Below are positions 26,015 through 34,361 of a stretch of DNA of 64,000 nucleotides, piece by piece (position 1 is the stretch's first letter; each line of letters opens with the position of its first letter). The DNA comes from Acinetobacter johnsonii CIP 64.6. GTDB lineage: Bacteria; Pseudomonadota; Gammaproteobacteria; Pseudomonadales; Moraxellaceae. The stretch lies in NCBI RefSeq assembly GCF_000368045.1, contig NZ_KB849236.1, positions 917,253 through 981,252 of the forward strand. The letters are read 5' to 3'. The translations under genes and the position numbers were made by a program. Below the pieces are notes generated by a model, which was not told the origin of the DNA, ran no database searches, and was given only the letters and a program-made list of their open reading frames with translations.

Positions 26015-26080
26015 ATGCGGCTTTTTAGCTTTTATGATGTTGTTCAAACACCACTGGTTTAAAAAGCTAAAAAGCCGTAT
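26015..26080. repeat. Long inverted repeat, hairpin-forming
   Basis: CGGCTTTTTAGCTTTT (26018-26033) and its exact complement at 26062-26077, extendable to 19 bp with one mismatch, separated by 28 bp. It lies between the terminator and the thiE leader. It could be an RNA hairpin or a remnant of a small mobile element. Confidence 0.7.
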
Positions 26081-26174
26081 CAGATCGCTGCGTGTCTCTT
26101 ATTCTTGTTATAAAGTTGTTATTTTTATTTTATTCTTGTTGCTTTCTGTATCCATTAAACTGCGAAAGCGGTGG

Positions 26175-26282
26175 GGCGACTATCACTGAAAATAGGTATT
26201 TTTATATAGGCTGAGCTTGGCCGCGGGATTTTTGTGCAAAGCAAAGTATTTTCAGTCCCAACTCATTAAAGCATCAGTCGCC
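26175..26282. promoter_or_regulatory. Nested inverted repeats upstream of thiE
   Basis: Outer arms GGCGACT (26175) and AGTCGCC (26276-26282), inner arms ACTGAAAATA (26185-26194) and TATTTTCAGT (26247-26256). It lacks the TPP riboswitch core (CUGAGA and the downstream ACCUGAUCUGG-type element in order). A TATAAT at 26291-26296 places a probable thiE promoter just after it, so it acts either as DNA or as the leader of a longer transcript. The surrounding 519-bp gap (25807-26325) contains no gene. Confidence 0.45.
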
Positions 26283-26290
26283 TTTGGCTT

Positions 26291-26296
26291 TATAAT
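26291..26296 (+). promoter_or_regulatory. Probable -10 element for thiE-hemL
   Basis: Exact TATAAT 30 bp before the thiE ATG. No good -35 is found at normal spacing. Confidence 0.45.
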
Positions 26297-26325
26297 AGAA
26301 CGACATAACCCAAAGGTAGAGTTAA

Positions 26326-26946
26326 ATGCGCGGTTTATATTTAATTACAAATGATGATCCTTTAGAGCTACTTTTGGCTAAATTAGAAGGTGCAATGGCA
26401 ACACGTGAAGTTGCCGTTTTGCAGTATCGCCGTAAAAAAGTACCTAAAGAAGAACAGGCTTACGAAGTCGAGTATATGAAAGCGATGTGCGCTGAGTATC
26501 GTGTTCCTTTTGTGATTAACGATGACTTAGAAATGGCAGTCAAATACGGCGTTGGTGTGCATTTAGGGCAAGATGATGGCGAAGTTGCCGAAGCTGTCGC
26601 GCGCCTGCCAAAAGATGCGGTGATTGGTCGTACGTGTTTGAACTCGATTGAGCTGGCAGAGAAAGCTATTGCTGAAGGTGCAACATACGTCGCTTTTGGT
26701 GCAATTTATGCAACTGAGACCAAGCCAGAGGCTGGCAATATTGGCTTGGAGACTTTAAAAGAAGCCAAATCCAAATTGAATGTTCCGATTTGTGCGATTG
26801 GTGGCTTAACAGTTGAAAATTCAGGTGAAGTGATCGAAGCCGGTGCCGACCTTTGCGCGGTGATTAGTGATATATTAGGGCTATCAATGTCTGCGATTCC
26901 TGATCGTATAGAACAGTGGGCTGATTTATTTGCATCTAAAGCTTAA
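26326..26946 (+). CDS. thiE: Thiamine-phosphate synthase
   Basis: Joins HMP-PP and thiazole phosphate to thiamine monophosphate in the cytoplasm. 206-residue TIM barrel. Motifs: VLQYRRKK (pyrimidine pocket), FVINDDLEMAV, GVHLGQDDG, GAIYATETKP and AIGGLTVEN (phosphate grip). Start ATG with AGGTAGAG upstream. hemL follows 42 bp later in the same direction, so the two probably share a transcript. No TPP riboswitch was seen upstream. Confidence 0.94.
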   Translation: MRGLYLITNDDPLELLLAKLEGAMATREVAVLQYRRKKVPKEEQAYEVEYMKAMCAEYRVPFVINDDLEMAVKYGVGVHLGQDDGEVAEAVARLPKDAVIGRTCLNSIELAEKAIAEGATYVAFGAIYATETKPEAGNIGLETLKEAKSKLNVPICAIGGLTVENSGEVIEAGADLCAVISDILGLSMSAIPDRIEQWADLFASKA

Positions 26947-26988
26947 GCGTTTTTAGATGTTTTTTTATTTTTTGAGTTGAGTAACTTC

Positions 26989-28287
26989 ATGAGCTTATCT
27001 CCAAAGCAAGAACAATTGTTTAAACAAGCAAGCAAACATATTCCGGGTGGTGTGAACTCACCTGTACGTGCATTTAATAGCGTAGGCGGAACGCCTGTCT
27101 TTATTGAAAAGGCGCAAGGTGCATACTTGTACGATGTGGATGGTAAGCGCTATGTAGATTATGTGGGCTCATGGGGACCAATGATTTTAGGTCATGCTCA
27201 TCCTGAAATTATTAAAGCAGTTCAAAATGCTGCAGTGGATGGATTAAGTTTCGGTGCGCCTACCGTACATGAAACGACTTTAGCCGACATTATTTGCGAA
27301 ATTATGCCGTCAATTGAGCTGGTTCGTATGACCAACTCAGGTACTGAAGCAACCATGACCGCCATTCGTCTTGCACGTGGTTATACAGGTCGTGACAAGA
27401 TTGTAAAATTTGAAGGCTGTTACCACGGTCACTCAGATTCACTGTTGGTCAAAGCAGGCTCTGGTTTGTTAACCAGCGGCGAAGGCGAAGCGACTTCGGC
27501 CGGTGTTCCTGCCGACTTTGCCAAACACACACTGACTCTTCCATATAACGATATTGCTACTTTAAAAGAGTGCTTTGCGAAGTTTGGTTCAGAGATTGCA
27601 GGGGTGATTGTGGAGCCTGTGGCAGGGAACATGAATCTAGTTAAACCAATCGAAGGCTTCTTACAAGCGATTCGTGATGTATGTGATGAACATGGTTCTG
27701 TTTTTATCATTGATGAAGTGATGACTGGTTTCCGTGTTGGATTGGGTGGTGCGCAAGCTCACTATGGCGTGACTCCTGATTTAACCACCTTGGGTAAAAT
27801 TATTGGTGCAGGCTTGCCCGTTGGTGCTTTTGGTGGGAAACGAGAAGTGATGGAGTGTATTGCTCCACTGGGTAAAGTTTACCAAGCTGGAACACTGTCG
27901 GGGAATCCACTTGCAATGCGTGCAGGGATTGAGATGTTTAAACACCTGCGCCAAGATGGTTTTTATGAAAAATTGACAGCGCAGCTAGAAAAACTGCTTG
28001 TGGGTTTACAAGCCGCGGCTGATGAAGCGGGTATTGCTTTTAAAACGCAACAAGTAGGCGGTATGTTTGGTTTGTACTTTACCGATCAAGAAGACATTAC
28101 TAGCTTCGACTCGATGTTAAAGTGTGATATCGATGCATTCCGTAAGTTCTTCCATGGCATGTTAGACCGTGGTGTGAACCTTGCACCATCTGCATTTGAA
28201 GCTGGCTTTATTTCAGCTGCCCATTCTGATGAAGATATTGAATTTACCCTACAAGCAGCGAAAGAAGTTTTTGCAAGCATGAAGTAA
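26989..28287 (+). CDS. hemL: Glutamate-1-semialdehyde 2,1-aminomutase
   Basis: PLP enzyme making 5-aminolevulinate from glutamate-1-semialdehyde for haem synthesis. 432 residues. Motifs: IPGGVNSPVRAF, SGTEATMTAIRLARG, FEGCYHGHSDS, FIIDEVMTGFR, and the PLP lysine in LGKIIGAGLPVGA. The ATG at 26989 matches the family N-terminus; a TTG four codons earlier is open but unlikely. Co-oriented with thiE. A strong terminator follows. Confidence 0.96.
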   Translation: MSLSPKQEQLFKQASKHIPGGVNSPVRAFNSVGGTPVFIEKAQGAYLYDVDGKRYVDYVGSWGPMILGHAHPEIIKAVQNAAVDGLSFGAPTVHETTLADIICEIMPSIELVRMTNSGTEATMTAIRLARGYTGRDKIVKFEGCYHGHSDSLLVKAGSGLLTSGEGEATSAGVPADFAKHTLTLPYNDIATLKECFAKFGSEIAGVIVEPVAGNMNLVKPIEGFLQAIRDVCDEHGSVFIIDEVMTGFRVGLGGAQAHYGVTPDLTTLGKIIGAGLPVGAFGGKREVMECIAPLGKVYQAGTLSGNPLAMRAGIEMFKHLRQDGFYEKLTAQLEKLLVGLQAAADEAGIAFKTQQVGGMFGLYFTDQEDITSFDSMLKCDIDAFRKFFHGMLDRGVNLAPSAFEAGFISAAHSDEDIEFTLQAAKEVFASMK

Positions 28288-28303
28288 GTATTTGTCCTTG
28301 CTA

Positions 28304-28333
28304 AAAAAGCCCATCTCATTTGATGGGCTTTTT
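28304..28333 (+). terminator. Rho-independent terminator of hemL
   Basis: AAAAAGCCCATC / GATGGGCTTTTT, 12-bp stem with a 6-nt loop. Confidence 0.9.
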
Positions 28334-28431
28334 ATATGATGGGTATTTTGAATAAAAAAATACTATATCTCAAATACTTTGTGTTAATTTTAGGAGCACA
28401 TGAAAAAATTAATAATTAAATAAGATGACTT

Positions 28432-29268
28432 ATGATTTTAGATTTTCTTAGAAAGCCTATTCAGCTAAAACATTTTTTGATCTTTATACTATTGTCACCA
28501 ATCATTATCGTTATTTTGAGTGTTATTGTTAGTGTATTAGAACCAAGTGATGTACCGAGCTTAAAAGAAAAACCATATGAGTGTGGAAGTTTTGGTGATC
28601 AGAAAATGCGCATTGATCGACGATATTTATTTTTTGCAAGAGTTGAATATCAAGATGTCAGTTACTGGGAGAAAGGCTATAGAGAGCTGCATAATACCAA
28701 AGATTGTAATGATCAAATCCAAAGTGCCTCATTTAATGTGAAATGGCCTGAGATGCTACCTTCTAAAAATGGATTTCAACTTTCTTCAAAGAAGCTAAAT
28801 GACATCACATTTTATCTTCATCAGCGTACAATTTGGACTGGTAGGCAAGAAGACAAAGATTTTTTTGACTCTGATCCAGTTCTGAAACTGTATTTAAGTC
28901 CAGATGGTGCTGACATGGAAATTAACGATGAAGAGATTAATAAAAATAAAGTATTTAATCCGGATCTAGGTCTTTATGAAATAAGTTTTGACAGAGTAGG
29001 AAATGTCACAAAAAAGGTTTTTTGGCAAGAGAAAAAGGGGAAAGGAGTCAGTTTAGTAATTAAATGTCTTTATTTTAAGACTGGCGGAAGTGATTGTAAG
29101 TTAAGTAGTCATGTACCAAATTATGGTTTTAATACTAGTAATTTGGATATAGATTTCCATGCGGAGCTTCTGCCACATTGGGAAAAAATTCAGCGTGATT
29201 CTTTAAAATTATTTAATTCTTTTCAGATAGAAGAAAATAAAGTAAATGCTTCGGGTAAAGAACATTGA
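28432..29268 (+). CDS. Membrane-anchored hypothetical protein, 278 residues
   Basis: Unrecognised. One hydrophobic segment near the N-terminus (about residues 14-37, FLIFILLSPIIIVILSVIV) is followed by a Cys-containing soluble domain, so it is probably a signal-anchored protein with the domain in the periplasm. Four Cys residues (in YECGSF, KDCND, IKCLY and SDCKLS) could form two disulfides. AT-rich codon use differs a little from neighbours. The next gene, also membrane-anchored and with a strong ribosome site, starts 29 bp later, suggesting an operon. Confidence 0.62.
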   Translation: MILDFLRKPIQLKHFLIFILLSPIIIVILSVIVSVLEPSDVPSLKEKPYECGSFGDQKMRIDRRYLFFARVEYQDVSYWEKGYRELHNTKDCNDQIQSASFNVKWPEMLPSKNGFQLSSKKLNDITFYLHQRTIWTGRQEDKDFFDSDPVLKLYLSPDGADMEINDEEINKNKVFNPDLGLYEISFDRVGNVTKKVFWQEKKGKGVSLVIKCLYFKTGGSDCKLSSHVPNYGFNTSNLDIDFHAELLPHWEKIQRDSLKLFNSFQIEENKVNASGKEH

Positions 29269-29297
29269 TGTAGTAATGGTAAAAGTGGGGAGGAAGA

Positions 29298-29624
29298 ATG
29301 GATAAATACTTACTGGTGGCCTTGGTGGTTGGTGCATGCATACTGTTGGTGATTTATACCCAACTTGCACCATCAGGTGGACAGAAAAATTTTAAACAAA
29401 TCGTACAGCAGGCATTTGGTCGTTATAAAGTGATCGAAAAAAACTACACTATTATGATTTGTGAGATCAACCACCGCAATGAGCCAGAAGAATTGGTCTT
29501 TATCCGTATCGATCCTGCTCAAAAGAAAAATTTACGCATTTCGGGAAGAATGCTGATAGCAACTTATCCCAAAGCACCATCGGTACGTGAAATGCGTAAA
29601 GACTTTAAAGACTATGTCACTTAA
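29298..29624 (+). CDS. Small membrane-anchored hypothetical protein
   Basis: 108 residues. The N-terminal hydrophobic segment (about 4-22, LLVALVVGACILLVIYT) is followed by a small soluble basic domain. No family recognised. GGGGAGGAAG precedes the ATG, a strong ribosome site. It ends 3 bp before the ruvC stop codon on the other strand. Probably co-transcribed with the preceding gene. Confidence 0.68.
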   Translation: MDKYLLVALVVGACILLVIYTQLAPSGGQKNFKQIVQQAFGRYKVIEKNYTIMICEINHRNEPEELVFIRIDPAQKKNLRISGRMLIATYPKAPSVREMRKDFKDYVT

Positions 29625-29627
29625 CAC

Positions 29628-30173
29628 TTAGCGTCGACGAGAGCTACTACGGCTGCGGCCGCGCGCCATACCGCCAAGAGCATTGAGTACAGCAAGCTTA
29701 GTCATACTGCCTGAAGCATGCGCATGACAGATGGCAGCAGCGAGAGCATCGGCGGCGTCTTGCTGTGGTTTGATGCTTAGGTTTAGGAGCTTCATCACCA
29801 TCATTTGTACTTGTTCTTTGTCCGCAGCACCATAACCGACTACTGACTGTTTAATCTGACGTGCGGTGTATTCCGCAACTTGTAGGTCAAGGTTTACCAG
29901 TGCGGCAATAGCAGCCCCGCGTGCTTGCCCAAGCTTCAGTGCGGAGTCAGGGTTTTGTGCCATAAATACTTGCTCAACCGCGGCTTCGGTTGGGCCATGA
30001 AATTTTACAATACGATCAATCCCTGCAAAAATACGTTTTAGCCGTTCAGGCATATCAGCAGCTTCGGTACGAATGGTGCCAGCATCGACAAAAATTAGTT
30101 TTTGACCTTCTTTTTGAATAATACCGTAGCCTGTAAGGCGAGAACCGGGGTCAATACCAATAATTAATGACAT
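29628..30173 (-). CDS. ruvC: Holliday junction resolvase RuvC
   Basis: 181-residue endonuclease that cuts Holliday junctions together with RuvAB. Acidic active site: Asp in GIDPGSRLTGYG, Glu in AAVEQVF and Asp residues in QQDAADALA. A Ser/Arg-rich tail (RSRSSSRRR) extends the C-terminus and probably aids DNA binding. ruvA and ruvB are not adjacent, as is usual in some gammaproteobacteria. The next gene upstream is fxsA, divergent. Confidence 0.94.
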   Translation of the reverse strand: MSLIIGIDPGSRLTGYGIIQKEGQKLIFVDAGTIRTEAADMPERLKRIFAGIDRIVKFHGPTEAAVEQVFMAQNPDSALKLGQARGAAIAALVNLDLQVAEYTARQIKQSVVGYGAADKEQVQMMVMKLLNLSIKPQQDAADALAAAICHAHASGSMTKLAVLNALGGMARGRSRSSSRRR

Positions 30174-30295
30174 GCTTGCCCTTTAAAAAAAAAAATATGC
30201 CCATATTGTTACATAAGCGTATCAAAAAAGCTTGATGTAGATTGAGCACTTGATTCTTGCACCTTATTCATTTTGTTGAGATTAGATTAATTTTC

Positions 30296-30877
30296 ATGAA
30301 ATTATTTCTTTTTATATTAGCTGGTGTCATTCTCGAAGTCTTTGTATGGATTGGCGTGGGCGACCTCGTTGGTAGCATGTGGTACGTGTTCTTCTGGTTT
30401 ATTGCCGCTTTCTTTATTGGTATGAGCCTGATTCGTAAGTATTCAGCAGGTTTAATGCCACAAATGCAGCAAATGCAAACGGGCCAGATGGGTGCAGATC
30501 CTGCATTAACAAACAATCTGCCAAAAATCATTGCGGGTTTTCTTTTATTGATTCCTGGCTTGGTGACAGACGTGGTTGCAGTGTTATTGCTTATTCCTGC
30601 GGTGCAAAAAGCCATGACAGGTGCACTGATGAACGTGATGATGAAACGTCAGCAAGCGATGATGGAAAAAATGATGGGTGGCATGATGGGGGATATGAAT
30701 GGCATGGGCGGTGGTGCTCAAGGTCAAAACCCATTTGCAGATATCATGCGCCAAATGCAAGAAATGCAGCAACAGCAGGGCGGTTCAACTTATCGTGACT
30801 CTAGTATTATTGATGGCGAAGCACGAGAAGTTACGCCAGTTGCGAAAAAAATTGAAATGAAAGATGTGAATAAATAA
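30296..30877 (+). CDS. fxsA: FxsA family membrane protein
   Basis: About 193 residues with the FxsA fold: hydrophobic N-terminal helices (LFLFILAGVILEVFVWIGV; YVFFWFIAAFFIG) and a second pair after residue 75 (GFLLLIPGLVTDVVAVLLLIP). E. coli FxsA over-expression relieves F-plasmid exclusion of phage T7; the physiological role is unclear. The C-terminal third is Met/Gln/Gly-rich (MMEKMMGGMMGDMNGMGGG), so it is cytoplasmic and disordered. ATG at 30296 is chosen because it opens the hydrophobic domain; an upstream in-frame start at 30257 adds 13 unlike residues. Confidence 0.85.
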   Translation: MKLFLFILAGVILEVFVWIGVGDLVGSMWYVFFWFIAAFFIGMSLIRKYSAGLMPQMQQMQTGQMGADPALTNNLPKIIAGFLLLIPGLVTDVVAVLLLIPAVQKAMTGALMNVMMKRQQAMMEKMMGGMMGDMNGMGGGAQGQNPFADIMRQMQEMQQQQGGSTYRDSSIIDGEAREVTPVAKKIEMKDVNK

Positions 30878-30893
30878 TTTCATGCCTAATTTT

Positions 30894-30919
30894 AAAGCCG
30901 AGTTCTAACTCGGCTTTTT
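30894..30919 (+). terminator. Rho-independent terminator of fxsA
   Basis: AAAGCCGAG / CTCGGCTTT stem followed by a run of T residues. Confidence 0.87.
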
Positions 30920-31009
30920 TTATCTTTATGAAAATGTTTTAAGTGCTTATGATTTAAAATAAATATAACAAACGATATAATTATTTTTTAAAATTTATGC
31001 CACTTTTTT

Positions 31010-31651
31010 ATGTCATTGCTTTTCACGATTTGCGCATTGCATTTTGTTGCGCAGCTAAGTCCTGGTCCTGATGTTTTGCTGATTGCCAAAAGCTCAGCTT
31101 CGACCACACAAAAAAATACTTTAAAAACGATCTTGGGTATTTCCGTCGGTATTGTGGTGTGGGTGGTTTTAACCTTGTTAGGTTTTACCGTACTCATCGA
31201 CAAAATGCCGTGGATTCAACAAGTATTGATGGTGATTGGTGGGGTGTTCCTTGCACGTATGGGTTGGCTGATGTTGAAAGCAGGCCTCAGCACAATGCAG
31301 CAAGAAGCCTTGCTAGATGATGGTCAAAAACTGCCTACACCCAAGGCCAACCATTATTTCATGTCAGGTTTGCTGACTAACTTGTCTAACCCGAAAACGC
31401 TGATTTATTTCAGTAGTGTGTTTTCATTAGCCTTGAGTTCTAGCGCAAGTCCTTATCTAAAAATGCAACTTGCGGTGATTATTCCCATTCAAACTTTTAT
31501 GACTTTTGCACTGTTAATGCTGCTTTTGTCATTACCAAAAATTAAGGCGGCTTATCAGCGTTCAGGAAGTTATATCGACATTTTTTCTGGCGGGTTGTTC
31601 CTGATTTTTGCTTTATGGCTTTGGTACGATGCTCTCGCAATCTACATCTAA
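31010..31651 (+). CDS. LysE/RhtB family exporter
   Basis: 213-residue inner-membrane amino-acid or metabolite exporter. Six hydrophobic segments; the family signature HFVAQLSPGPDVLLI is near the N-terminus and GLLTNLSNPKTLIYF in the middle. Substrate unknown. The ATG at 31010 fits the family N-terminus but no clear ribosome site precedes it. The 3' end overlaps by 39 bp the end of a small gene on the opposite strand. Confidence 0.88.
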   Translation: MSLLFTICALHFVAQLSPGPDVLLIAKSSASTTQKNTLKTILGISVGIVVWVVLTLLGFTVLIDKMPWIQQVLMVIGGVFLARMGWLMLKAGLSTMQQEALLDDGQKLPTPKANHYFMSGLLTNLSNPKTLIYFSSVFSLALSSSASPYLKMQLAVIIPIQTFMTFALLMLLLSLPKIKAAYQRSGSYIDIFSGGLFLIFALWLWYDALAIYI

Positions 31652-31825
31652 GTCATTTTTAAGCTCTTTAGATGATGGAGCCTGTTCCAAGCTAGACACT
31701 TCGTCTTTTTTACTTTGCGCATAGCGGTTGGGCTGCAATGTCGCTTCGGTATTTTCTGAGCCCTTATAGCTCCGACTGCGGTTGGCACGTTCGCGTAAAC
31801 CGCCTTTTTTAATCAACTGAACCAT
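31613..31825 (-). CDS. Small hypothetical protein, 70 residues
   Basis: Unrecognised. Start ATG at 31825 is preceded by GAGGAAG, a strong ribosome site, which is the main support. The N-terminal half is basic (KKGGLRERANRSRSYKG), the C-terminal half acidic and Ser-rich. A longer reading from 31912 is open but has no such site. Its last 39 bp overlap the LysE-type gene tail to tail. Confidence 0.5.
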   Translation of the reverse strand: MVQLIKKGGLRERANRSRSYKGSENTEATLQPNRYAQSKKDEVSSLEQAPSSKELKNDLDVDCESIVPKP

Positions 31826-31896
31826 TCTTTCTTCCTCATCGTTGCATCTTATTTTAATAAACAATCGCGAGAAAACTAAAGGATTTTGAGCAAATA

Positions 31897-31911
31897 TGAC
31901 GTAATACGTCA
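31897..31911. promoter_or_regulatory. TGACGT-N3-ACGTCA palindrome
   Basis: Perfect 6-bp arms about TAA/AAT. On the minus strand it overlaps a TTGACG that could be the -35 of the 70-residue gene. Possible operator. Confidence 0.35.
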
Positions 31912-32093
31912 AAAACTATTATGTTACAAAATGAAATTGTCATGATTCGGTGTTATAAAGAGGAATATGCGTTAAATCAATTGATTAATCTTTCAGTGTA
32001 AGCATTGCTGACATCACTTCAGGCGAATGGCGCTTGAGTCTCAACAAATACTCACATAAGATAAATGAATCTAACATTCTGTGAGGCAGGGTG

Positions 32094-32384
32094 ATGGACA
32101 ATAAAAACAAGAAAGGACAAAAACAAGGGGGTAAAGCCATGCTCTATCAATACCACTGCGCATGTTGTGAAACAGTTGTCGCATCAACAGATAAAGACTG
32201 TCCAAACTGTGGATCACATAATATTCGAAGTCCTTTTGGATTTTGGATTTTCTGTATTGTTGCATGTCTTGCAGCAGCGATTATCGTTAAATCTGTACAA
32301 GTCTATTTGGCCGACCGAAACAGTGAACCCGCTGCGGTAACATCATTGTTTGATGTGTTGAATCATGAAAACAAGCCTAAGTAG
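32094..32384 (+). CDS. Zinc-ribbon membrane protein
   Basis: About 96 residues. A rubredoxin-like zinc ribbon (CACCETVVASTDKDCPNCG, two CxxC pairs) is followed by one hydrophobic helix (FWIFCIVACLAAAIIVK) and a short hydrophilic tail. The zinc domain is expected in the cytoplasm. Two starts are plausible: ATG 32094 after GAGGCAGGG and ATG 32139 after AAGGGGG; the second gives 81 residues beginning MLYQYHC and equally good spacing. Function unknown; zinc-ribbon membrane proteins are often accessory to other complexes. Confidence 0.68.
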   Translation: MDNKNKKGQKQGGKAMLYQYHCACCETVVASTDKDCPNCGSHNIRSPFGFWIFCIVACLAAAIIVKSVQVYLADRNSEPAAVTSLFDVLNHENKPK

Positions 32385-32440
32385 TGGAGTTCAATGACTT
32401 CACGACTGAACTGATGGACTATTCTCCATCAAGGAAAATA

Positions 32441-32467
32441 AAAAACCCGCATTAAGCGGGTTTTTTT
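32441..32467. terminator. Bidirectional terminator between convergent genes
   Basis: AAAAACCCGC / GCGGGTTTTT stem with a 5-nt loop and T/A runs on either side. Serves metK (minus) and the zinc-ribbon gene (plus). Confidence 0.9.
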
Positions 32468-32476
32468 GGATCAAGC

Positions 32477-33643
32477 TTATAGACCAGCTGAAGCTTTAAG
32501 CGCTTCTACTTTGTCTGTTTTTTCCCACGTAAATGCAGTATCTGAACCTTCACGACCAAAGTGACCATAAGCAGCAGTTTGCTTATACATCGGTTGAATG
32601 AGGTCAAGCATACGAGTGATCCCGTATGGACGTAAGTCGAAGTGTTCACGGACTAATGCAATGATCAACTCTTCAGATACTTTTGCTGTATTGAAGGTAT
32701 TGATCGAAATAGACGTTGGCTCAGCCACACCAATGGCATAAGACACTTGAATTTCACATTTGTCTGCAAGACCCGCTGCTACGATGTTTTTCGCAACATA
32801 ACGACCTGCATATGCAGCAGAACGGTCAACCTTAGATGGATCTTTACCAGAGAAAGCACCGCCACCGTGACGTGCCATACCACCGTAAGTGTCTACAATG
32901 ATTTTACGACCTGTTAAACCACAGTCGCCCACTGGACCACCAATCACAAACATCCCTGTTGGGTTGATGTGAAATTTGGTGTCTGCGTGGAACATTTCAG
33001 CAGGGATCACTTTTTTCACGATTTCTTCAATCACAGCTTCTTTTAAGTTGCTTTGAGAAATTTCAGGATCGTGCTGGGTAGATAATACGACTGCGTCTAA
33101 ACGAACAGGCATGCCATTTTCATAAGCAAAAGTCACTTGGCTTTTTGCATCTGGGCGTAACCATGGTAAAGCACCATTGCGACGTAATTCAGCTTGCTTT
33201 TCCATTAAACGGTGTGCATATGAAATTGGAGCAGGCATAAGCACGTCAGTTTCACGGCTTGCATAACCAAACATTAAACCTTGGTCACCCGCGCCTTGAT
33301 CTTCAGGCTTTTGACGGTCTACACCTTGAGCAATCTCTGGTGACTGTTTACCAATCATGTTGATGACGGCACATGTTGAACCATCAAAACCAAGGTCAGA
33401 ATGGTGGTAACCAATGCCATTTACGGTTTGACGAACAATCGCTTCGAAGTCAACATTTGCAGTTGTTGTGATTTCACCTGCAAGTACTACCGCACCCGTT
33501 TTTACAAGCGTTTCACAAGCAACCCGCGCATATGGGTCTTCTTTTAAGATCGCATCCAAGATAGCATCACTGATTTGGTCAGCCATTTTATCTGGATGGC
33601 CTTCGCTTACAGATTCCGAGGTAAATACAGCGTACTCGCGCAT
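32477..33643 (-). CDS. metK: S-adenosylmethionine synthetase
   Basis: Makes SAM from methionine and ATP. 388 residues with the ATP motif GAGDQGLMFGYA, the phosphate loop GGGAFSGKDPSKVDRSAAY, and the N-terminal FTSESVSEGHPDKMADQ. The ATG at 33643 matches the family start; an upstream reading to 33685 is a spurious extension. Divergent from tkt, as in pseudomonads where metK and tktA are also neighbours. I see no SAM riboswitch in the 700-bp gap. Confidence 0.96.
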   Translation of the reverse strand: MREYAVFTSESVSEGHPDKMADQISDAILDAILKEDPYARVACETLVKTGAVVLAGEITTTANVDFEAIVRQTVNGIGYHHSDLGFDGSTCAVINMIGKQSPEIAQGVDRQKPEDQGAGDQGLMFGYASRETDVLMPAPISYAHRLMEKQAELRRNGALPWLRPDAKSQVTFAYENGMPVRLDAVVLSTQHDPEISQSNLKEAVIEEIVKKVIPAEMFHADTKFHINPTGMFVIGGPVGDCGLTGRKIIVDTYGGMARHGGGAFSGKDPSKVDRSAAYAGRYVAKNIVAAGLADKCEIQVSYAIGVAEPTSISINTFNTAKVSEELIIALVREHFDLRPYGITRMLDLIQPMYKQTAAYGHFGREGSDTAFTWEKTDKVEALKASAGL

Positions 33644-34361
33644 AAGTCCTATCACAGTTAATTTAAAAGACGCAATATGGTACATCGACTTAGCCGTTTG
33701 AGCCAGTTCTACACGACCAAAATGACTGAATTTATTTCAATTCAACGACTTTTTATCTGATATAAGCATCTAAAAAATTGATATAGCGTTTATTTTTAGT
33801 TCGAAACGACAAAGTAACGGTTCTGATTCAAAGTTTATGGGTGCGTATCATGAGATTTTGTGCTTTGGTTATATCTAATTGTAAAACAATAGTTTGTTTG
33901 GTTTTTTTTTGGCTTTGGTGTTAAGTTGGTAAATAAAAAATGCTCAAAATAAGCATCAGAAAATAATCAATAATTTGTACTAATTCATGAATAATTTAAA
34001 AAAGTGAATAAAATTCACCATGAATGTTTAATTGTATGTAAAAAATACAAATGTATCCTATGATGTGTTTGATACTCAAGGACAAAGGCTTTTCTGATTA
34101 GTGAATAAGATGGCTGAGCTTTGTTTTTAAAAGTTGACGATTCTATCGTGTAGAATTTGACTCAGAGAAAAGCGATAGAGACATTTCCGAGTGAAATTGT
34201 TGTGATTTTAGGCAATGCCCGCATTTATTAGACATTGATGATGAATAAATAGCGAAATATTGTCCATTAGGCTTTACCCATTCCTCTTTTTTTAAGACAA
34301 TACACCTATCTTTGAATTCTATTCATCTTACTCTTTAAATCATTTGTTTGGACTCTGACCT
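33644..34361. promoter_or_regulatory. Divergent regulatory region of metK and tkt
   Basis: 718 bp, AT-rich, with no supported gene. An inverted repeat ATTCTA-N5-TAGAAT lies at 34140-34156. I cannot place a convincing -35/-10 pair. Only short frames without ribosome sites are present. Confidence 0.45.

Noticed and set aside
26100..26325. TPP riboswitch before thiE
   Set aside because: A CTGAG is present, but the ordered TPP-core segments are missing and the strong pairing arms do not match the riboswitch helices.
33644..34361. SAM riboswitch before metK
   Set aside because: No SAM-I, SAM-II or SAM-III core recognised in the long gap.
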